NCBI GenBank assembly: GCA_020912385.1
Contig: CP087210.1
Location: 186,001 to 250,000 of the forward strand
DNA length: 64,000 nucleotides
Direction: 5' to 3'
Source: Neofusicoccum parvum
Lineage: Eukaryota; Ascomycota; Dothideomycetes; Botryosphaeriales; Botryosphaeriaceae
The notes below the pieces were generated by a model. That model searched no databases, had not been told where the DNA came from, and was given only the letters and a program-made list of their open reading frames with translations. Of this stretch, positions 11,494 to 23,608 are shown piece after piece. Each line of letters begins with the position of its first letter. The stretch's first letter is position 1. A program made the translations under genes and the position numbers.

Positions 11494-12694
11494 TCACCAG
11501 TGCAACGGCGTCTCATCCGAGGCTGCATCTGTCTTAGTCGGGTACTCACTGCCATCCTTACTCGAGACGCTACTGGTCCGACCACCATGATCCCCTGTCA
11601 CCGGTGCCTTGACCGAATGTGAGACATGGACCATATACTCGCGCTTCTGATGGATGTGGCCCAGGTCCTCCAGCACGTGCTCCACGTCGTCGCCGTTCCG
11701 CTGGGCCGAGACCTGCGCGAAATTGTCGCCGGCGCCAAAGTCGCGGCGGCTGCGCGAAAGACTCGAGCTGTCGCCGGCGTCGATGTTGTGGTCGCGCACT
11801 GCTTCCTGGGAGATGCGGCGGATGAGGTTGGCCATGGACAGCTCGATCTTGAGCTTGACCGTGTAGGCGACTGGGTGAAATTGCAGGAACACGGCTCCGT
11901 TCTTCAGGAACATGGTGCCGATGATCAGAAACTAAGTCAAGTTAGCGGAGAGCGTCAAGTAAAGTTCGATGACAACTTACGTCCATGCCGACAGAGATCA
12001 AAGCAATGCGCGTGTTGAAGGCTGCGAGCTTGTTGCACTTTTGGAGACCGTTAGCAATAAGCCTCTTCTTCACTTGTGTAATGAAGAAGTAGTTGAGTAC
12101 GGCGTCGTTGGCGCCAATCAAGACCTTGGTGATCTGCACCTCTTTTAAGCTTGTGTCCAATGGGCCAGGGTAATCCTGTCTGTACCTTATCCCAAACGGC
12201 GTTAACTTCAACATATGTCTTATTGATTGCCAAGTGGCCGGGAATGAAGATGCAGAAGACCGATATGTTGATGCATGTGATGAAGCAGATTGTCGTGATC
12301 CGAATCTTCTCCAGTAGTTTCTTGTCGATTGTGATGATGGCAATACGGTTGATGATGATCTGGAGGATGAACTGGATCTGAATAACCCAGAGGACAACTG
12401 GACAACGGTTAGCATGACAGTAGCTTTAGGGCAAGACGTTCAACGCCTACCAATCGAGAAGTATGTGCTAAAAGCTGATTTGATGTAGCCAAGCAGGAAC
12501 AGCCAAGCAATAATGGCCATGGCGGCGTTGACGAGCAACTCGGACCAAACCATCCACACAAACAGACTCCGCAACGGATTACGCATGGAGCTTGTGACTT
12601 TCCATGCATCCCATGTTGTCAAGTAGCCGAAACCAAGCGTGAAACCAGCCGCAACACAGGAAATTTTGATGTCCGTCGGCGATGCGTCAGCCAT
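11494..12694 (-). CDS. Fungal multi-pass integral membrane protein
   Basis: Four exons (12694-12451, 12397-12186, 12139-11981, 11931-11494) give about 350 residues; all junctions are GT-AG and in phase. Roughly seven hydrophobic segments can be seen, for example CVAAGFTLGFGYLTTW, LLVNAAMAIIAWLFLLGY, VIQIQFILQIIINRIAIIT and ITTICFITCINISVFCIFIP, followed by NDAVLNYFFI and ALISVGMDFLIIGTM. The last 100 residues are hydrophilic, with Ser-rich stretches typical of a cytosolic tail. The pattern matches an uncharacterised family of fungal membrane proteins whose architecture resembles 7-helix receptors. Ligand and function are unknown. The start at 12694 gives a short extracellular-looking N-terminus. 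Confidence 0.8.
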
Positions 12695-13755
12695 TGCGAT
12701 GTTAGCGTCCGGGAAGGAAAGATGTAGAAGGAAGATGGAGTTGGAAGGACAAAAAGAGCGGAGTGGACCATCAGACAGTGCTAGAACCTTGATGCGAGAC
12801 AGGGGTTTTTGAGAGGAACGGGTCCACCGTGGTAGGCCATCCGGGGCCGAGTTCGGGGATGTCGTGGGCCAGACCTGAGAGGAAGGCTCTTCCTACAGCC
12901 TCATCAGAACATTCCAATGGGAGGATCCTTAGCGCTTGGGGCTCATGAGAAACAGCCTCGAAGTGCACTAGAGACGGGTTACCTTCCTATTCTGGCGAGG
13001 AGTTGACCATGGGATGTCGGCCCTGACGATCAACCGGGAAGCGGCAATATGATTCGGTGATTCCTTGTACGAGTAAACAACTTAGTCACACAATGAGAGG
13101 TGATTCGCTCGTGGTGCCTGGATGCTGAAGCCGGAAAACGGCAACGCTACTTTGACGCCATTCGATTAGTTAGCGGCGGCCGAATTCTCGGGTGACGGGC
13201 CGGCAATAGCCAAACGCCATGAACACAAAGATTGACGAATTGAATCCCCTTCAATTGCAGAGTTAGAAGGATGTGTTGTGATGGGAAAGTCAAATAATTG
13301 GCTTCCGCTATGGGTTAAGCAGCAAGCTGCCCGCGGGGGAAAAGTAAGAGCGCAGACGAGACATACCCCGTGAAAGCTTGATCATCACGTTGTGACACCA
13401 TGGCTAAGAGATCTGCTCCCCGCGTTCAATGATTTTCCTGATCGACGCGTGGTCCGGGGATAGTCGCCGGGAATATTCAACTTACTGTCTTGGAGAGGGC
13501 GAATTGGTGTCCCGTGCAAGAGGCGACCGAAGTCTTTTCGGACCGAGTCGCGTTGCGGCCCGCGTGTCTTTGACCATAATTGGACCCGCGCTTCCCTTTT
13601 CGTCCCTGGCTTCCCTAGAGCCCGGTTATGACGGCTGGAGAAGTCTTACTACGTAGTAGCATCCCGATCGGACGAATGGACTGAAAAAGAGCTTCCTTTT
13701 GCATTGCTTTTGTGATGTTTCACAGAACTCCCTACCCCGGCCTCAATTCGAGAAT
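12695..13755. other. Intergenic region, 1.06 kb
   Basis: Lies between the start of the membrane protein and the 3' end of SQOR. Short frames only; none carry motifs. It includes the membrane protein's promoter and presumably SQOR's 3' UTR. Confidence 0.35.
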
Positions 13756-15111
13756 CTATTTACTCCAGCCCTTAGGCCCGGCCCAGTTGCCCTTGACCAT
13801 GGACTTGTAGTAGACCCATGGGAAAAAGTCCTTCTTGAGGTGGTAGAACGCACGGCGAGGAGTTGCCTGGTCAATGCCAAACCACTTGTTGAACGTTTCC
13901 TTGGGCTCTCCAGCGTACTTGAATTCGGCAAGAAGGACCTTGCCGTACTCGGTCAACAGCGGGCAAGATGTGTAGCCGTCATACGTCGCGTCGGGTTCTT
14001 TGCCCTCCATCGCTTGCAGCAGGTTCCGCACCAGGACTGGTGCCTCAGCCGTGATGGCGGCCGCCGTCTTGGAAGTGGGCAGGCTGGAAGCATCACCAGC
14101 GGACCAGACATTGGAGAATTTCTTGTGGCGAGTGGTGCCATCGTCGACGTCAACGTAGCCAGCCTCGTTCGCCAAAGCACTGTTCTTGACAAATGCATGA
14201 GGTCCCATCTTGGGCACAACGTGCAAAAGGTCAAAGTGCTTTGTGACCTGCTCTTTGGTGTCAAGACGAGTAAATGTCGCCTTGTTGCCGTCGATGGAAA
14301 CGAGGTCGTGCTGGAAGAGTCCTTCAACTCCCCTCTCCTTCCGCAACTCCTCGAGCTTGGCGCTGTACTTGGGCACACCAAACATGCCGGGAAGACCGGT
14401 GGCGAAGCTGATGTCGATGGCCGACGCATTGCCGGAGCTGTAAAGACCTGCCTTCTTCCAGTGGTCCAAAGCGAGCCACATGATCTTCTGCGGACCGCCG
14501 GCGCATTTGATTACGCCAGCAGGTTGAGTGAAGATGGCGGAGCCTTTCTTGAGTTTCTGGATGGTGCCGAAGACCTTGTCGCAAGTGTCGTAGCCATAGA
14601 TAGACGAGACAAGAGAATCCGGGTTGGCAAGAGCCTCGGGCAAGCCCTTGATGCTGTCGTAGTTGATGCTGATGCCAGGCGCGACGATGAGGTGCTCGTA
14701 GCTCACGCTATCGCCGCTGTTGCCCAGCGTGAAGGAGTTCTTCTCTGGGGAGAAGGTGCCCACGCTGTCGTTGTAGAACTTCAGCTTGGGGTCGATCAAG
14801 CTGTCCATCGGCCTCCTCAGCTCTTCCTTGGTCTTGAGACCGCCGCCGACCAGAGTCCAGCCGGGCTGGTAGTGATGCCACTTGGCCGGGTCGACGACAG
14901 CAATGTCGTCTTGGGCGAACTTGCCGGACTGGAGCAGCTGGTGACTGATGGCCAGGCCAGCAGAACCGCCACCGATCACGGCGACCTTGTGGTTCCGGGT
15001 CGAGGCTACCGGTGCCACTGTTGCGAAACTCCGCAAGGGCGAAGCAGTCTGGGCAGTGACGACCGAGCGCCCGGCAGCACCAGCAGCCGACGCTACGCGG
15101 CTGCAAAACAT
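13756..15111 (-). CDS. hmt2: Sulfide:quinone oxidoreductase, mitochondrial (SQOR / Hmt2-like)
   Basis: A single-exon flavoprotein of 451 residues that oxidises sulfide and passes electrons to ubiquinone at the inner mitochondrial membrane. The start at 15111 (MFCSRVASAA) gives an Arg/Ser/Ala-rich presequence without acidic residues. The frame is open to 15255, but that extra N-terminus looks like leader sequence. The FAD-binding motif VAVIGGGSAGLA is at 43-54. Both cysteines expected to carry the catalytic trisulfide are present: Cys203 in KCAGGPQK and Cys383 in YTSCPLLTEYG, matching human SQOR. The FAD-binding WSAGDASSLP is at 336-345. In fission yeast the homologue Hmt2 protects against sulfide and cadmium. 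The call is secure. Confidence 0.95.
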   Translation of the reverse strand: MFCSRVASAAGAAGRSVVTAQTASPLRSFATVAPVASTRNHKVAVIGGGSAGLAISHQLLQSGKFAQDDIAVVDPAKWHHYQPGWTLVGGGLKTKEELRRPMDSLIDPKLKFYNDSVGTFSPEKNSFTLGNSGDSVSYEHLIVAPGISINYDSIKGLPEALANPDSLVSSIYGYDTCDKVFGTIQKLKKGSAIFTQPAGVIKCAGGPQKIMWLALDHWKKAGLYSSGNASAIDISFATGLPGMFGVPKYSAKLEELRKERGVEGLFQHDLVSIDGNKATFTRLDTKEQVTKHFDLLHVVPKMGPHAFVKNSALANEAGYVDVDDGTTRHKKFSNVWSAGDASSLPTSKTAAAITAEAPVLVRNLLQAMEGKEPDATYDGYTSCPLLTEYGKVLLAEFKYAGEPKETFNKWFGIDQATPRRAFYHLKKDFFPWVYYKSMVKGNWAGPKGWSK

Positions 15112-16729
15112 AAGGGGCGACAAGGAGATGGGATGAGGCTGGGGTCTGCAGCACAAGACAATGAAAAATAATCGATTGATAAGCCGAGAAAACGGAAAGA
15201 AGGCGATGGCGTGCTCAGGTTCTACCGAAGTATGAGCGGGAAGCGAGAGGTACATGCCTGAAACAGAACGCTAAACCGGAAGAGGCAGCGCACTAGGACT
15301 TAGATCATCAAAATGAGGGAGGGAGTTGGACGACGGAGATTGACTGGCAAAAGAAAGGCAACGTCGACACAGCTCAGTAGTATCACCCCTTTTTCCGAAC
15401 TTCCAGACAAGCACGTTCGGGTGCTCTTCAACTGCTACTTCCCTGTCCGGGTACATTTACCAGCACGGCCACACACTGCCACGGAGCTGAGGCGGGCTAT
15501 GGCCGGCTTCCGAAATGCTCCGGATTGCTGCCATGAAAGCGTGCAAGCATGCCCAAGCTAGGCAGTGGCAGTGGCGGCTCCCGGAACTTTTTACTGGTCA
15601 TATCCACAGTATAGGGCTGCGGTCCGCTGCTGCCACGGCGGGAATTGCTGGGGTGAACCCTGTCAAGGTGGATGTTCGAGCATACATGACACCACATCGC
15701 TGAACGAGGCGCAATTCTCAGGATGCTTTTGCTGAGCAGTTGCATCCGTTTAGACGCGAGACGAGTAGTTCAGGCGCCGATTGGAAGCACGAATGGCAAG
15801 TTGTGGTCTTGAATGCCTTGTCAGACCAAGTGCTTTATCTTCTCGACCCAGGCACAGCCTGGCAGCCAGTAAATCGAAAATCACCAAATCGTCCATCATA
15901 GCTATAGGCAAGTGGGGCCTACAAGCTCCCTGTTTCTTTTCTCAAAGACCCGACAATATTCAGCCCAGAAATTGGTCAAAAGATCACTGACATCGAGACC
16001 CATGACGTCGATTGCCCGCCCAGACATTGGCGACCAAGCACCGGTCAGCGCCGAGCCTATCTCGTCCCTGCTTCGCAAAGTGAGCCGCGGCATACCGCCA
16101 AGAAGGCGCAGTAGCCTTGATAACCGCAGCGCCTGAGATGGCGCGGGAACCCATAATTGGCAACACGATCTGCAACGCATCTCCCTAGACGTAACTGCAT
16201 CGGACCACTAACGGAGGCTGAGGCCTTCCGAGCCAGATAGGAGCGAGTATGGGAGTGAGCGCTCATTGGACTGCCGCAGACCCTGGCCCAAGAAGGCAAT
16301 GTCCAATGCACCGCCTGCGTTGTCACTGCCATGAATGCCTTATCGATGCACGTGGAGGCGCTCATTGGTTCAGCAAGCTGATCGTGATACTCGATTCTGG
16401 GAAAGTTCATGGGCATCGTTGTCTTCTTGCATCGGACAGGCCCAGAGTTAAGGTATGAAACAGCACAGCCAACTGATAGACATGTGAAGGTACGTACCCA
16501 GCGACCTGGACAGAGACCCTGTTGATCCAACTTTCGTACTTTCTTTAGAAACCAGTCTTTTTCTTTTATAAAGACACTTCTCAGAAGTGTTACGCGTCCC
16601 ATCGATTCAAACTTCATCAGCTTGCGCAATCACTTCCCCTTCTCCAAAGTCAGAGTGGACCAAGATCTGGCATCCGAACCACTCAGGACCTACAGTCGTT
16701 ATCTTAGTTGAACGTTATTCCCCACCACC
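15112..16729. other. Divergent intergenic region, 1.6 kb
   Basis: Lies between the divergent SQOR and MFS transporter starts. The longest frame, 16057-16629 on the minus strand, is Cys/Arg-rich with no motif and is probably chance. I see no supported gene; both promoters must lie here. Confidence 0.35.
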
Positions 16730-18854
16730 ATGACGTCCCAGACGCGTCACCTGGAAGTCCCAGGCGCTCCCCGATCTTCTCAGCAGGAGGAGTGCACCAG
16801 GACGACGAGTGAGACTGTGGAGGAGAGATACCATGTCTTCACTTACCGGCAGAAGTTTCTGTAAGTACCGGCAAGCAGAAGTAGGTTCACGAGTTTGGAG
16901 GCTGGAACTAACTCTTTGTAGTATCGTCATCCTCATATCCTGCGCCGCAACCTTCTCTCCACTCGCAAGCAACATATATTTCCCAGCTCTCGAGCTTATC
17001 TCCGAAGAGATGAACGCCTCAAAGGAGGAGATGGCATTGACGATAACTGTATACATGTAAGCAGTGGACAAAAGGCGCAAAGGAAGGATTCATCAAAACG
17101 CGGAGAGGAGCCGACCCAGAACAGCACGACGGGGCAATCCCCAGCGCCACAGCACCAGCCAAGCTGACACCACCCCCTCGACAGGATCGCGCAGGGCATC
17201 GCGCCGTCCCTCTGGGGCCCGATCTCCGACTGCATCGGCCGGCGCCAAGTCCTCATCTGCACGCTCCTGGTACGCCGTCCCCGCCCCGCCTTCTCCCCAC
17301 GTCAATCCCCCACCCCTCCTCCCCACGCCAATCCACCCAGCCCTCACCACCACTGACACACATCCACCCCACAGCTTTTCCACCTCACCAACATCGCCCT
17401 CGCCCTCGCCCCCACCACCCCCCTCCTCACCGCCCTCCGCGCCCTCCAAGCCCTCGCCTCCTCCGCCACCATCTCCCTCGGCGCCGGCGTGATCGCCGAC
17501 ATCGCGCCGGCCGCCGAGCGCGGCGGCTTCACCGGCGCCTTTGCGGGCGTGCGGCAGGTCTCCGTGGCGGTCGGCCCGGTCGTCGGCGGCGGGCTGGCCG
17601 GCGCGCTGGGGTTCCGGGCGGTGTTCTGGTTCCTGGCGGCGAGCGCGGCGGTCGTGGTGGTGGCGGTGGCGGCGTTTTTGCCTGAGACGCTGCGGCGCGT
17701 GGCGGGGGATGGGCGGGTGGAGTTGAGGGGGTGGCGGTACGAGCCGGTGTGGCGGGCGGCGGCGCCATGGAGGGTGGCGGAGAGGAGGCGGAGGGGGAGG
17801 GAGGGGGGCAGCGCGGCGTCGAGTCGGCGGGGGTCCGGGGACGGGTTGGTGCGGCGTGGTGGCGGTGGCGATGTGGAGATGATGGCGCCTTCGTCGTGCG
17901 GTGGGAGCAGTAGACGCGGCTCGGACAGCTCGTCGGAGCGGTCGTTGCGGGTGAAGGGGCAGCGGGTGCCGCGGCCGCTGACGCAGGAGGTGGAGGGGCC
18001 TGGGAGGATTACGTGGAGGATCTTCTTTGAGCCGGCGAGGTTCTTGCTGGAGAAGGACGTCGGATGCACGCTCTTCTTCGGCGCCGTCGTGTACACCGTC
18101 TTCTCCATGGTCACGTCGAGCACGACCTTCCTGCTTGCCGACCACTACGGCCTGAACACTGTCCAGTGAGCCACCCTACCTCCACCCAGCCAACCCAACC
18201 GCCCTAACCCCCACCTCCAGAATCGGCTTCTGCTTCCTCCCGAACGGCATCGGCTGCGCCCTCGGCTCCTACATCTCCGGCCTCGCGCTCGACCGCGACT
18301 TCTCGCTCGCCTCGCTCGCCCACCTCGCCACGGACCCCTCCCTCCCCGCGGCCTCGCTCAAGCAAAAGTCCACGCTCCCCTACTCATTCCCTCTCGAGCG
18401 CGCCCGCCTCTCGCAGCTGCCGCTCGCCGTCTCCATCTTCGTGTTCGGCGTCGTCCTCTACGGCTTCTCGTTCTCGCCGTCCGCGACAGCCGGCCCCGCC
18501 CATCTCGCCGTGCCGCTGCTGGCCCAGTTCGCCATCGGCCTCGCCGCCACCGCCGTGCTGAACGTCAACAATACCCTGACCGTCGACCTGTACCCGGGCA
18601 AGGGCGCGGCCGCCGCTGCTGTAAACAACCTCGCCCGCTGCCTGGTCGGCGCGGTTGGTGTTGCTGTGATTGAGATAGCGCTGGCTAGGGCTGCGCCCGT
18701 CGTCGTGTTTGGGATACTGGCGGGCGTGGTCGTTGCTGCGTCGCCGGCCGTGTGGGCTGAGTGGGTGTGGGGGCAGGGTTGGAGGAGGGAGAGGGCGGAG
18801 AGGATGGCGAGGAAGGAAGAGGATGAGGTGACGAGGCGGTCGAGGAGGGGCTGA
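16730..18854 (+). CDS. MFS multidrug-type transporter (DHA1-like)
   Basis: Five exons (16730-16860, 16922-17056, 17185-17269, 17375-18165, 18221-18854) encode about 548 residues; all junctions are in phase. It is a proton-coupled exporter by family, probably at the plasma membrane. Helix 1 begins IVILISCAATFSPLASNIYF. The helix 2-3 motif GPISDCIGRRQVLIC corresponds to the MFS signature A. VAVGPVVGGGLAGALGFRAV matches the exporter-type motif C region in helix 5. After helix 6 (AVVVVAVAAFLPETLRR) comes an unusually long Gly/Ser/Arg-rich central loop of about 100 residues before helix 7. The C-terminal six helices follow in exons 4 and 5. Exons 3 to 5 are extremely GC-rich, giving long open shadows on the other strand. 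The substrate cannot be inferred. Confidence 0.9.
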
Positions 18855-19193
18855 GTGGTTGGATGAAGCGGTGGCGGGGCTGTTGCCATTCTTCTTTCTT
18901 TTTCTTGGACCGCAGGAAGAAACGGCCGGACACGATAGAATGCAAGACAATCAGTGCAAGACTTTAGTGATAGAAACAGCCCATGATTAAACGACTACAA
19001 TGACTACATCTCAACGAATGAAACTCGAAAACCCACCAAGCCACATGCCTTTTCAAAGTGATGAAAAATCGAGGGTATACATAGAAGTCGAAAAGTCGTA
19101 TGGTACACTGAAGAGGTAGAACGAATGAATCCAAACATCAAGCCAGCATTAACTTCGACATGCCTTAAGATCGGATGCGACCAGCCGCTATCC
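18855..19193. other. Convergent intergenic region
   Basis: 339 bases between the 3' ends of the MFS gene (+) and the hydrolase gene (-). It holds both 3' UTRs; nothing else was recognised. Confidence 0.4.
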
Positions 19194-22152
19194 TCAGAAT
19201 TCAGTAGCGGTGATAAACCTTTCCGGCGTCGGCCGTGTCGCGTCATCCTTGACTTCGGTGTTTTCTGCCGCCAGCTTTTCCGAGTCTTCAGATTTCTTGC
19301 CCTCTGCACTCCCCTCATCGACGGTTTCCACCTTCTTGTCCTCAACTTCATCCTTTCCCTCCTTCTCACTCTCGTTCGATTTCTCGATGTTTTCGCCAGC
19401 AATACTGCCCTCTTTCATACTCTCTCTCAAGCTCTCTTGGAAGCTCATGAGTGTGACCGTGCTCGGGTTTGGCTTGTGGTTACCGACGTTCAGCTTGAAT
19501 GGATATGCAATACCATCTCTCGTAGGTCGTGTGCTCGTGTTGTTAGACGCTGGGATGATCGTCGGGGGCGCACCTTCGGCGGCATGCTCGGAGATTACCA
19601 CAGAAGGTTGTCCAGCTCCGGGGCTGGGGAGGGGCGAGGCGACGGGGGAGGTCGTTGCGGTGTTGATGCTGGCCAGTTCCTCGGGAGCACGTGTGGAGAT
19701 GGTGGCGGTGACGGAAGCAGCGCTTGTGCTTGCCTTTGCTGTTGAGAAGGGAACGGCCAGGCTTCCATCTGGGCCGACAGAGGAGGCGAAAGCATCTCTG
19801 GTGAGAGTGGGGGAAGGGGGGACAGAGGAACCGGTCTGTCCTTCGTCGGTGATCGTGCGGCGTCGAGAACGAGAGCGAGCGGAGGTGATCGAACGTTTGC
19901 TTTTCTTCTTGCTGCTGGCGCTCAGCGAACGAGCTCGTCGTGACTTCTCTTCGCTGTCTGTCGCACCTTGTCCGCTCTCCTCAACTTCTTCCCCAACAGC
20001 ATCCGCCTGTGTCTCCCGTCGAAGCGTTGTCTGGTCATGCTTGCTGCCCCAGCCGCTCCACATGGCAAGACCCCAACTCTTGGCTATCTTCGTCTTCGGC
20101 ATGTCTTTGTCTTTCAACCGCCGTCCGGCAAGTGCTGTCGGTGGGGGAGTCTCTCCCTCGAACTCTTCATATCCCTGCGCGAATTCTTCGATCCTCTTCT
20201 TCTGCACATTGCGCTTCTCCTTCTCGAACTTCTTCGCCCACTTTCCTTGAATAGTCATCCACTTCCTTACCGGACCTTCCTTGATTACGCCAATCTCAGA
20301 CGGGGAAAGCTGAAGTGCTTCAAGCTCTGATGGGGGTTCAAGAGGCCTGATGGCACCATGACGGTCGATGCGCTGGCGGATCATGTGATTTTTGAAGGGC
20401 GGAATACCATCTCCGGCGCGTCCTACCGCGTCCTTTTTGTCCTTTTTATCTTTTGATTCCCCCGAGCCCTGTGCAACATCCTGGGCCTGGTCCTTGGACT
20501 GTTGCAGTGTGTCGACGGAGCTATTGACCGCCGACGTTTCGTTGCCTGACTCTGACGAGCTGCTAATGTGAGAAACGGCATCATCATCAAGGATGTCTAT
20601 TGGCTTATTTTGCGCTCTGGCAAGGGCCCAGGCGCTGAACTGAGCGACGCCACGGTACATAAGTTTCGCCGGGCGTGTGAAACTCAAAGTGTGAGTTACG
20701 TGGCAGAGATCATCCCACACCTCCAGTTTCACATCGGTCGGGGGGTACTTCTGAGCTTCTTCCCGCACCTTCTCTTGTTCTTCCGGGGTCATCTTTGAAA
20801 GATCTGGCAGATAGTCCATAGGTGAGGCAGCCTTGTGCGCGAGATAAATTTGTTCGTCGCAGAGTAGCTCCCCTCCACCGACTTGGATGAGAAGGGGGGG
20901 AAGGCCTCCCAACGTAGGCTGCAGAACCGGGGAAACGAGCGGGTGGATGAGAAGCTGGTTCGCAGCGTACAATTGAATTTGGTCCTTGATGGTAATTAAC
21001 TTCCCATCAATCGTGATGGAAAGGTCTGGCGGAGGCGGAGGAATAGAGCTTGATTGGGTCTCAGCGGCCGTCGTCGGTCTGGCATCTTCGCCACCCTCAG
21101 AAGGGTTCTCGATCGAGTATCCGCGGGCGCGCTGGTTCTTTTGGTCGGCCGTCTGGCTCCCGACAATATCCTTGAGTTTCCCTGATTTGGCCTGAATTTC
21201 CTTCGAAGCTTCGTGAATGATTTTCATGTCATCATCATTGGGAGGGGGCCAAGACATCGAAGGTTTGTGCACGAAGCCGTGTGCCGGAATATAGTCAAAT
21301 TTACCGTCTCCACTTAAGCTGGGAAATGAATGGGTCAGATCAACCCACGGCGACAGGAGAACACCACCGGCCGGCAGAGGAAGCCCTTGGTCGCGGAGCG
21401 TAACCAGCATAGAGAGAACCATACCACCTCCGGCCGAGTCACCGGCGACAACAATGGTAGAGGGGTCGTGCTTTTCCAGAAGGTGTAGATACGCAGCAAT
21501 CGCATCCTGCAGGCCACAAGGAAAGGGGAACTGGGGCGCCAGGCGGTATCGCGGAGCGAAGATGCGTGCCTTGAGCTTCCGGGCATGGCGTTGCATCTGA
21601 TAGCGATGCTCGTCAACGCTTCCGAAGTAGTAGGCGCCGCCGTGGATGTACAGCATGATGCGAGAGCCCAGCTCGTCCTTGTTGTCCTTGCGCTCGTTGT
21701 AGTCTTTGCGCATCTCAATCCATTCGGCCTTGAGTTCCGCGTTGTCGCGGCGCCACTGCCACCAGGTCTTGCCGCCAACCAGTTCAATGCCATCCGGGCC
21801 CAATTGCGCCTGCAGCAGCTCGGCGGCCTGGGTAAGCTTGTCCGTGGAGATGGTCACGTCGTCGGTCTTGACCCAGGCCGGGACGGGGACCCACTGCTGG
21901 GTGAAGGCCTGGACCTCGTCGACGGTGTGCTCGGCAGCATAGTGGAGGAATTCGCGGACGAGCTGCAGGCCCTCGTGGTAGCCGAGATGGGCAGTCGGCT
22001 TGCCGTGCAGCGGCTTGCGATTGAGATACTGGAAGACGCGCGTTAGAAGCGGGAGGCGCGGAGATGGAGACGGGGCGTCGCACGTGGGAGAAGTAGGTCT
22101 GGATGACAGTCGGCGTGACGGCCGCGCTCACGGTCAGCGTGTTCAGCACCAT
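19194..22152 (-). CDS. HSL-type alpha/beta hydrolase with long disordered tail
   Basis: Exon 1 (22152-22084, MVLNTLTV to TYFSH) joins exon 2 (22028-19194, starting YLNRKPL) across a 55-nt intron with a CTAAC branch point and CCAG acceptor. The product is about 967 residues. The hydrolase domain carries the oxyanion motif HGGAYYFGS (152-160), the nucleophile elbow GDSAGGG (219-225, Ser221), a likely acid Asp in LLCDEQ (about 414) and a catalytic His in LCHVTH (about 466-469). These mark the hormone-sensitive-lipase esterase family. A linker of about 80 residues rich in Pro, Ser and Thr splits the domain. After about residue 500 the chain is a 450-residue low-complexity tail with basic (KKKSKRSI) and Glu/Lys-rich parts, plausibly for localisation. 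The substrate is probably a lipid or ester; this is inferred. Confidence 0.9.
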
Positions 22153-22578
22153 GCCGGCGTGTGGTCGCGATCAACAAACTGCCGTTTCGGGCAGGGTTGG
22201 GCGCAGGTCTAGGGGAGGTCAGGCTCGGGGCATGCTGGGACAAAGAAGCAGGAGAGGAGGGCGAGGGATTGGCGTGAGACAGCGCCGGCCGGGCCAGGAG
22301 GGCGCAGGGACGCGGCGAGGAGTGGTTGGAGAAAGGGGTTGGCGGTAGTTGGGCTGATGCTGATGGGCGCCGGTACATTTCGAGGGTCTATTTCCAGCCG
22401 CGCTGCTTGGGCCAGGCTGGGGTCGTACGTCATGCAGCCCACCGCGCCCAGGTGATGCGCGCGGCCGCTAGCCCCAGCAGGCCCATCAATTTTCGCGGCG
22501 GTCTTTCTGCAGCTGTGTGCCCGCCACCAAGACGCTCTCCAAAGCTTGCACCGCGCACAGTCACCACCGCACGCCCGC
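22153..22578. promoter_or_regulatory. Bidirectional promoter region, hydrolase and TSR2
   Basis: 426 bases between divergent starts (22152 minus, 22579 plus). GC-rich, with no TATA box seen. Function inferred from position only. Confidence 0.4.
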
Positions 22579-23194
22579 ATGTCGAACCAGAATCCCACGC
22601 GTGAGTCGCCCCGGCCGCAGCTGCCCTCGCCGCCCGTCTGACGCCGTCGCAGCCGAGTTCAAGTCCGAGCGCTTCGGCCATGGCATCTGGTTTGCCCTGC
22701 AGGCCTGGCCCGCTCTCACCGTCGCCATCCAGAGCCAGTTCGGCGGCCCCGACGGCGCCGACAAGCGCGACTGGCTCGCCGGCGCAATTTCCGACATCTT
22801 CGACAACGACCCCGAGACCGACCAGCTCGACATCGAGGCCGTGCTGCTGCAGGTCATGGAGGACGAGTTCGAGGTGCGCCTCGAGGACGACAGCGAGGTG
22901 CCCGTCGCCGCCGCCATCGTGAAGATGAAGACCGAGATCAACCAGAACATCTTTGACACCGTCGACGCCATGGAGCGCCGCTGGCGAGAGCGCCGCGGCA
23001 AGGGCCCCAACCTGAGCAACGTGCACGTCGTTCAGGAGGGCACCCAGGACAGCGACAGCGACGACTACGAAGACGACGACGACACGGACATGGGGGAGGC
23101 GCCGCAGCTTGTGGCCGCCCAGCCCAAGGAGAAGGTCGAGCCCGAGGTCGACGAGGACGGCTTTACCACGGTGGTGGGCAAGAAGCGGCGCTGA
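22579..23194 (+). CDS. TSR2: Pre-rRNA-processing protein TSR2
   Basis: Two exons, 22579-22600 and 22653-23194, encode 187 residues. The very short first exon (MSNQNPT plus one base) joins PEFKSERF in phase. TSR2 is the escort of ribosomal protein eS26 in 40S assembly and 20S pre-rRNA processing. The conserved core is visible as the segment around FALQAWPALTVAIQSQFGG (residues about 19-37), followed by the acidic helical region with ISDIFDNDPETDQLDIE. The tail is highly acidic (DSDSDDYEDDDDTDMGE), as in the yeast protein, and ends in a short basic stretch, GFTTVVGKKRR. It starts divergently from the hydrolase gene. The call is secure. Confidence 0.93.
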
Positions 23195-23608
23195 GGGGCT
23201 GGGTGCGGGGCGTATTTGTGCAGACGTAGCATGGCATGGCGTTGGAGGAGTATCTAGGCAAGACGCTCTGGACTGGGCATATAGACTGGCGTAATTCATA
23301 GAGCGCAACATTGCGCATATTTCGCATCATGCCGCATTTCTTGGCTGTCAAATTACGGCGGCACGGCGGCGGCGCGGTTGCTGTTTGCGGCGGAGCGGCG
23401 GGAACAGCCGCAGCAGGCCTGAGCAGCACGACAGCTCCACCTCACCAGTGCCCGCGCGTCAGGGACGGGCATCCAGAGCGACTGCACAGCGCGCGCGCGA
23501 CCACACCTCAGGCCCCGAACAGCCCCAGCACACCGTCCACCAGAGCCGCAATCCTCACCCCGCACCCATCCCGACCGCAGGCTGCGTGCTGCCCCGCTGC
23601 CCCCCAGC
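23195..23608. other. Intergenic region upstream of BSD gene
   Basis: 414 bases between TSR2 and the next + strand gene. C-rich in its second half near the start codon, as often seen upstream of fungal starts. No gene seen. Confidence 0.4.

Noticed and set aside
16057..16629. 190-residue minus-strand frame between SQOR and MFS
   Set aside because: Cys/Arg-rich with no motif; likely chance in the shared promoter region.
17093..18145. 350-residue minus-strand frame opposite the MFS gene
   Set aside because: A compositional shadow of GC-rich exons 3 and 4; no motif, and the MFS frame is clearly coding.
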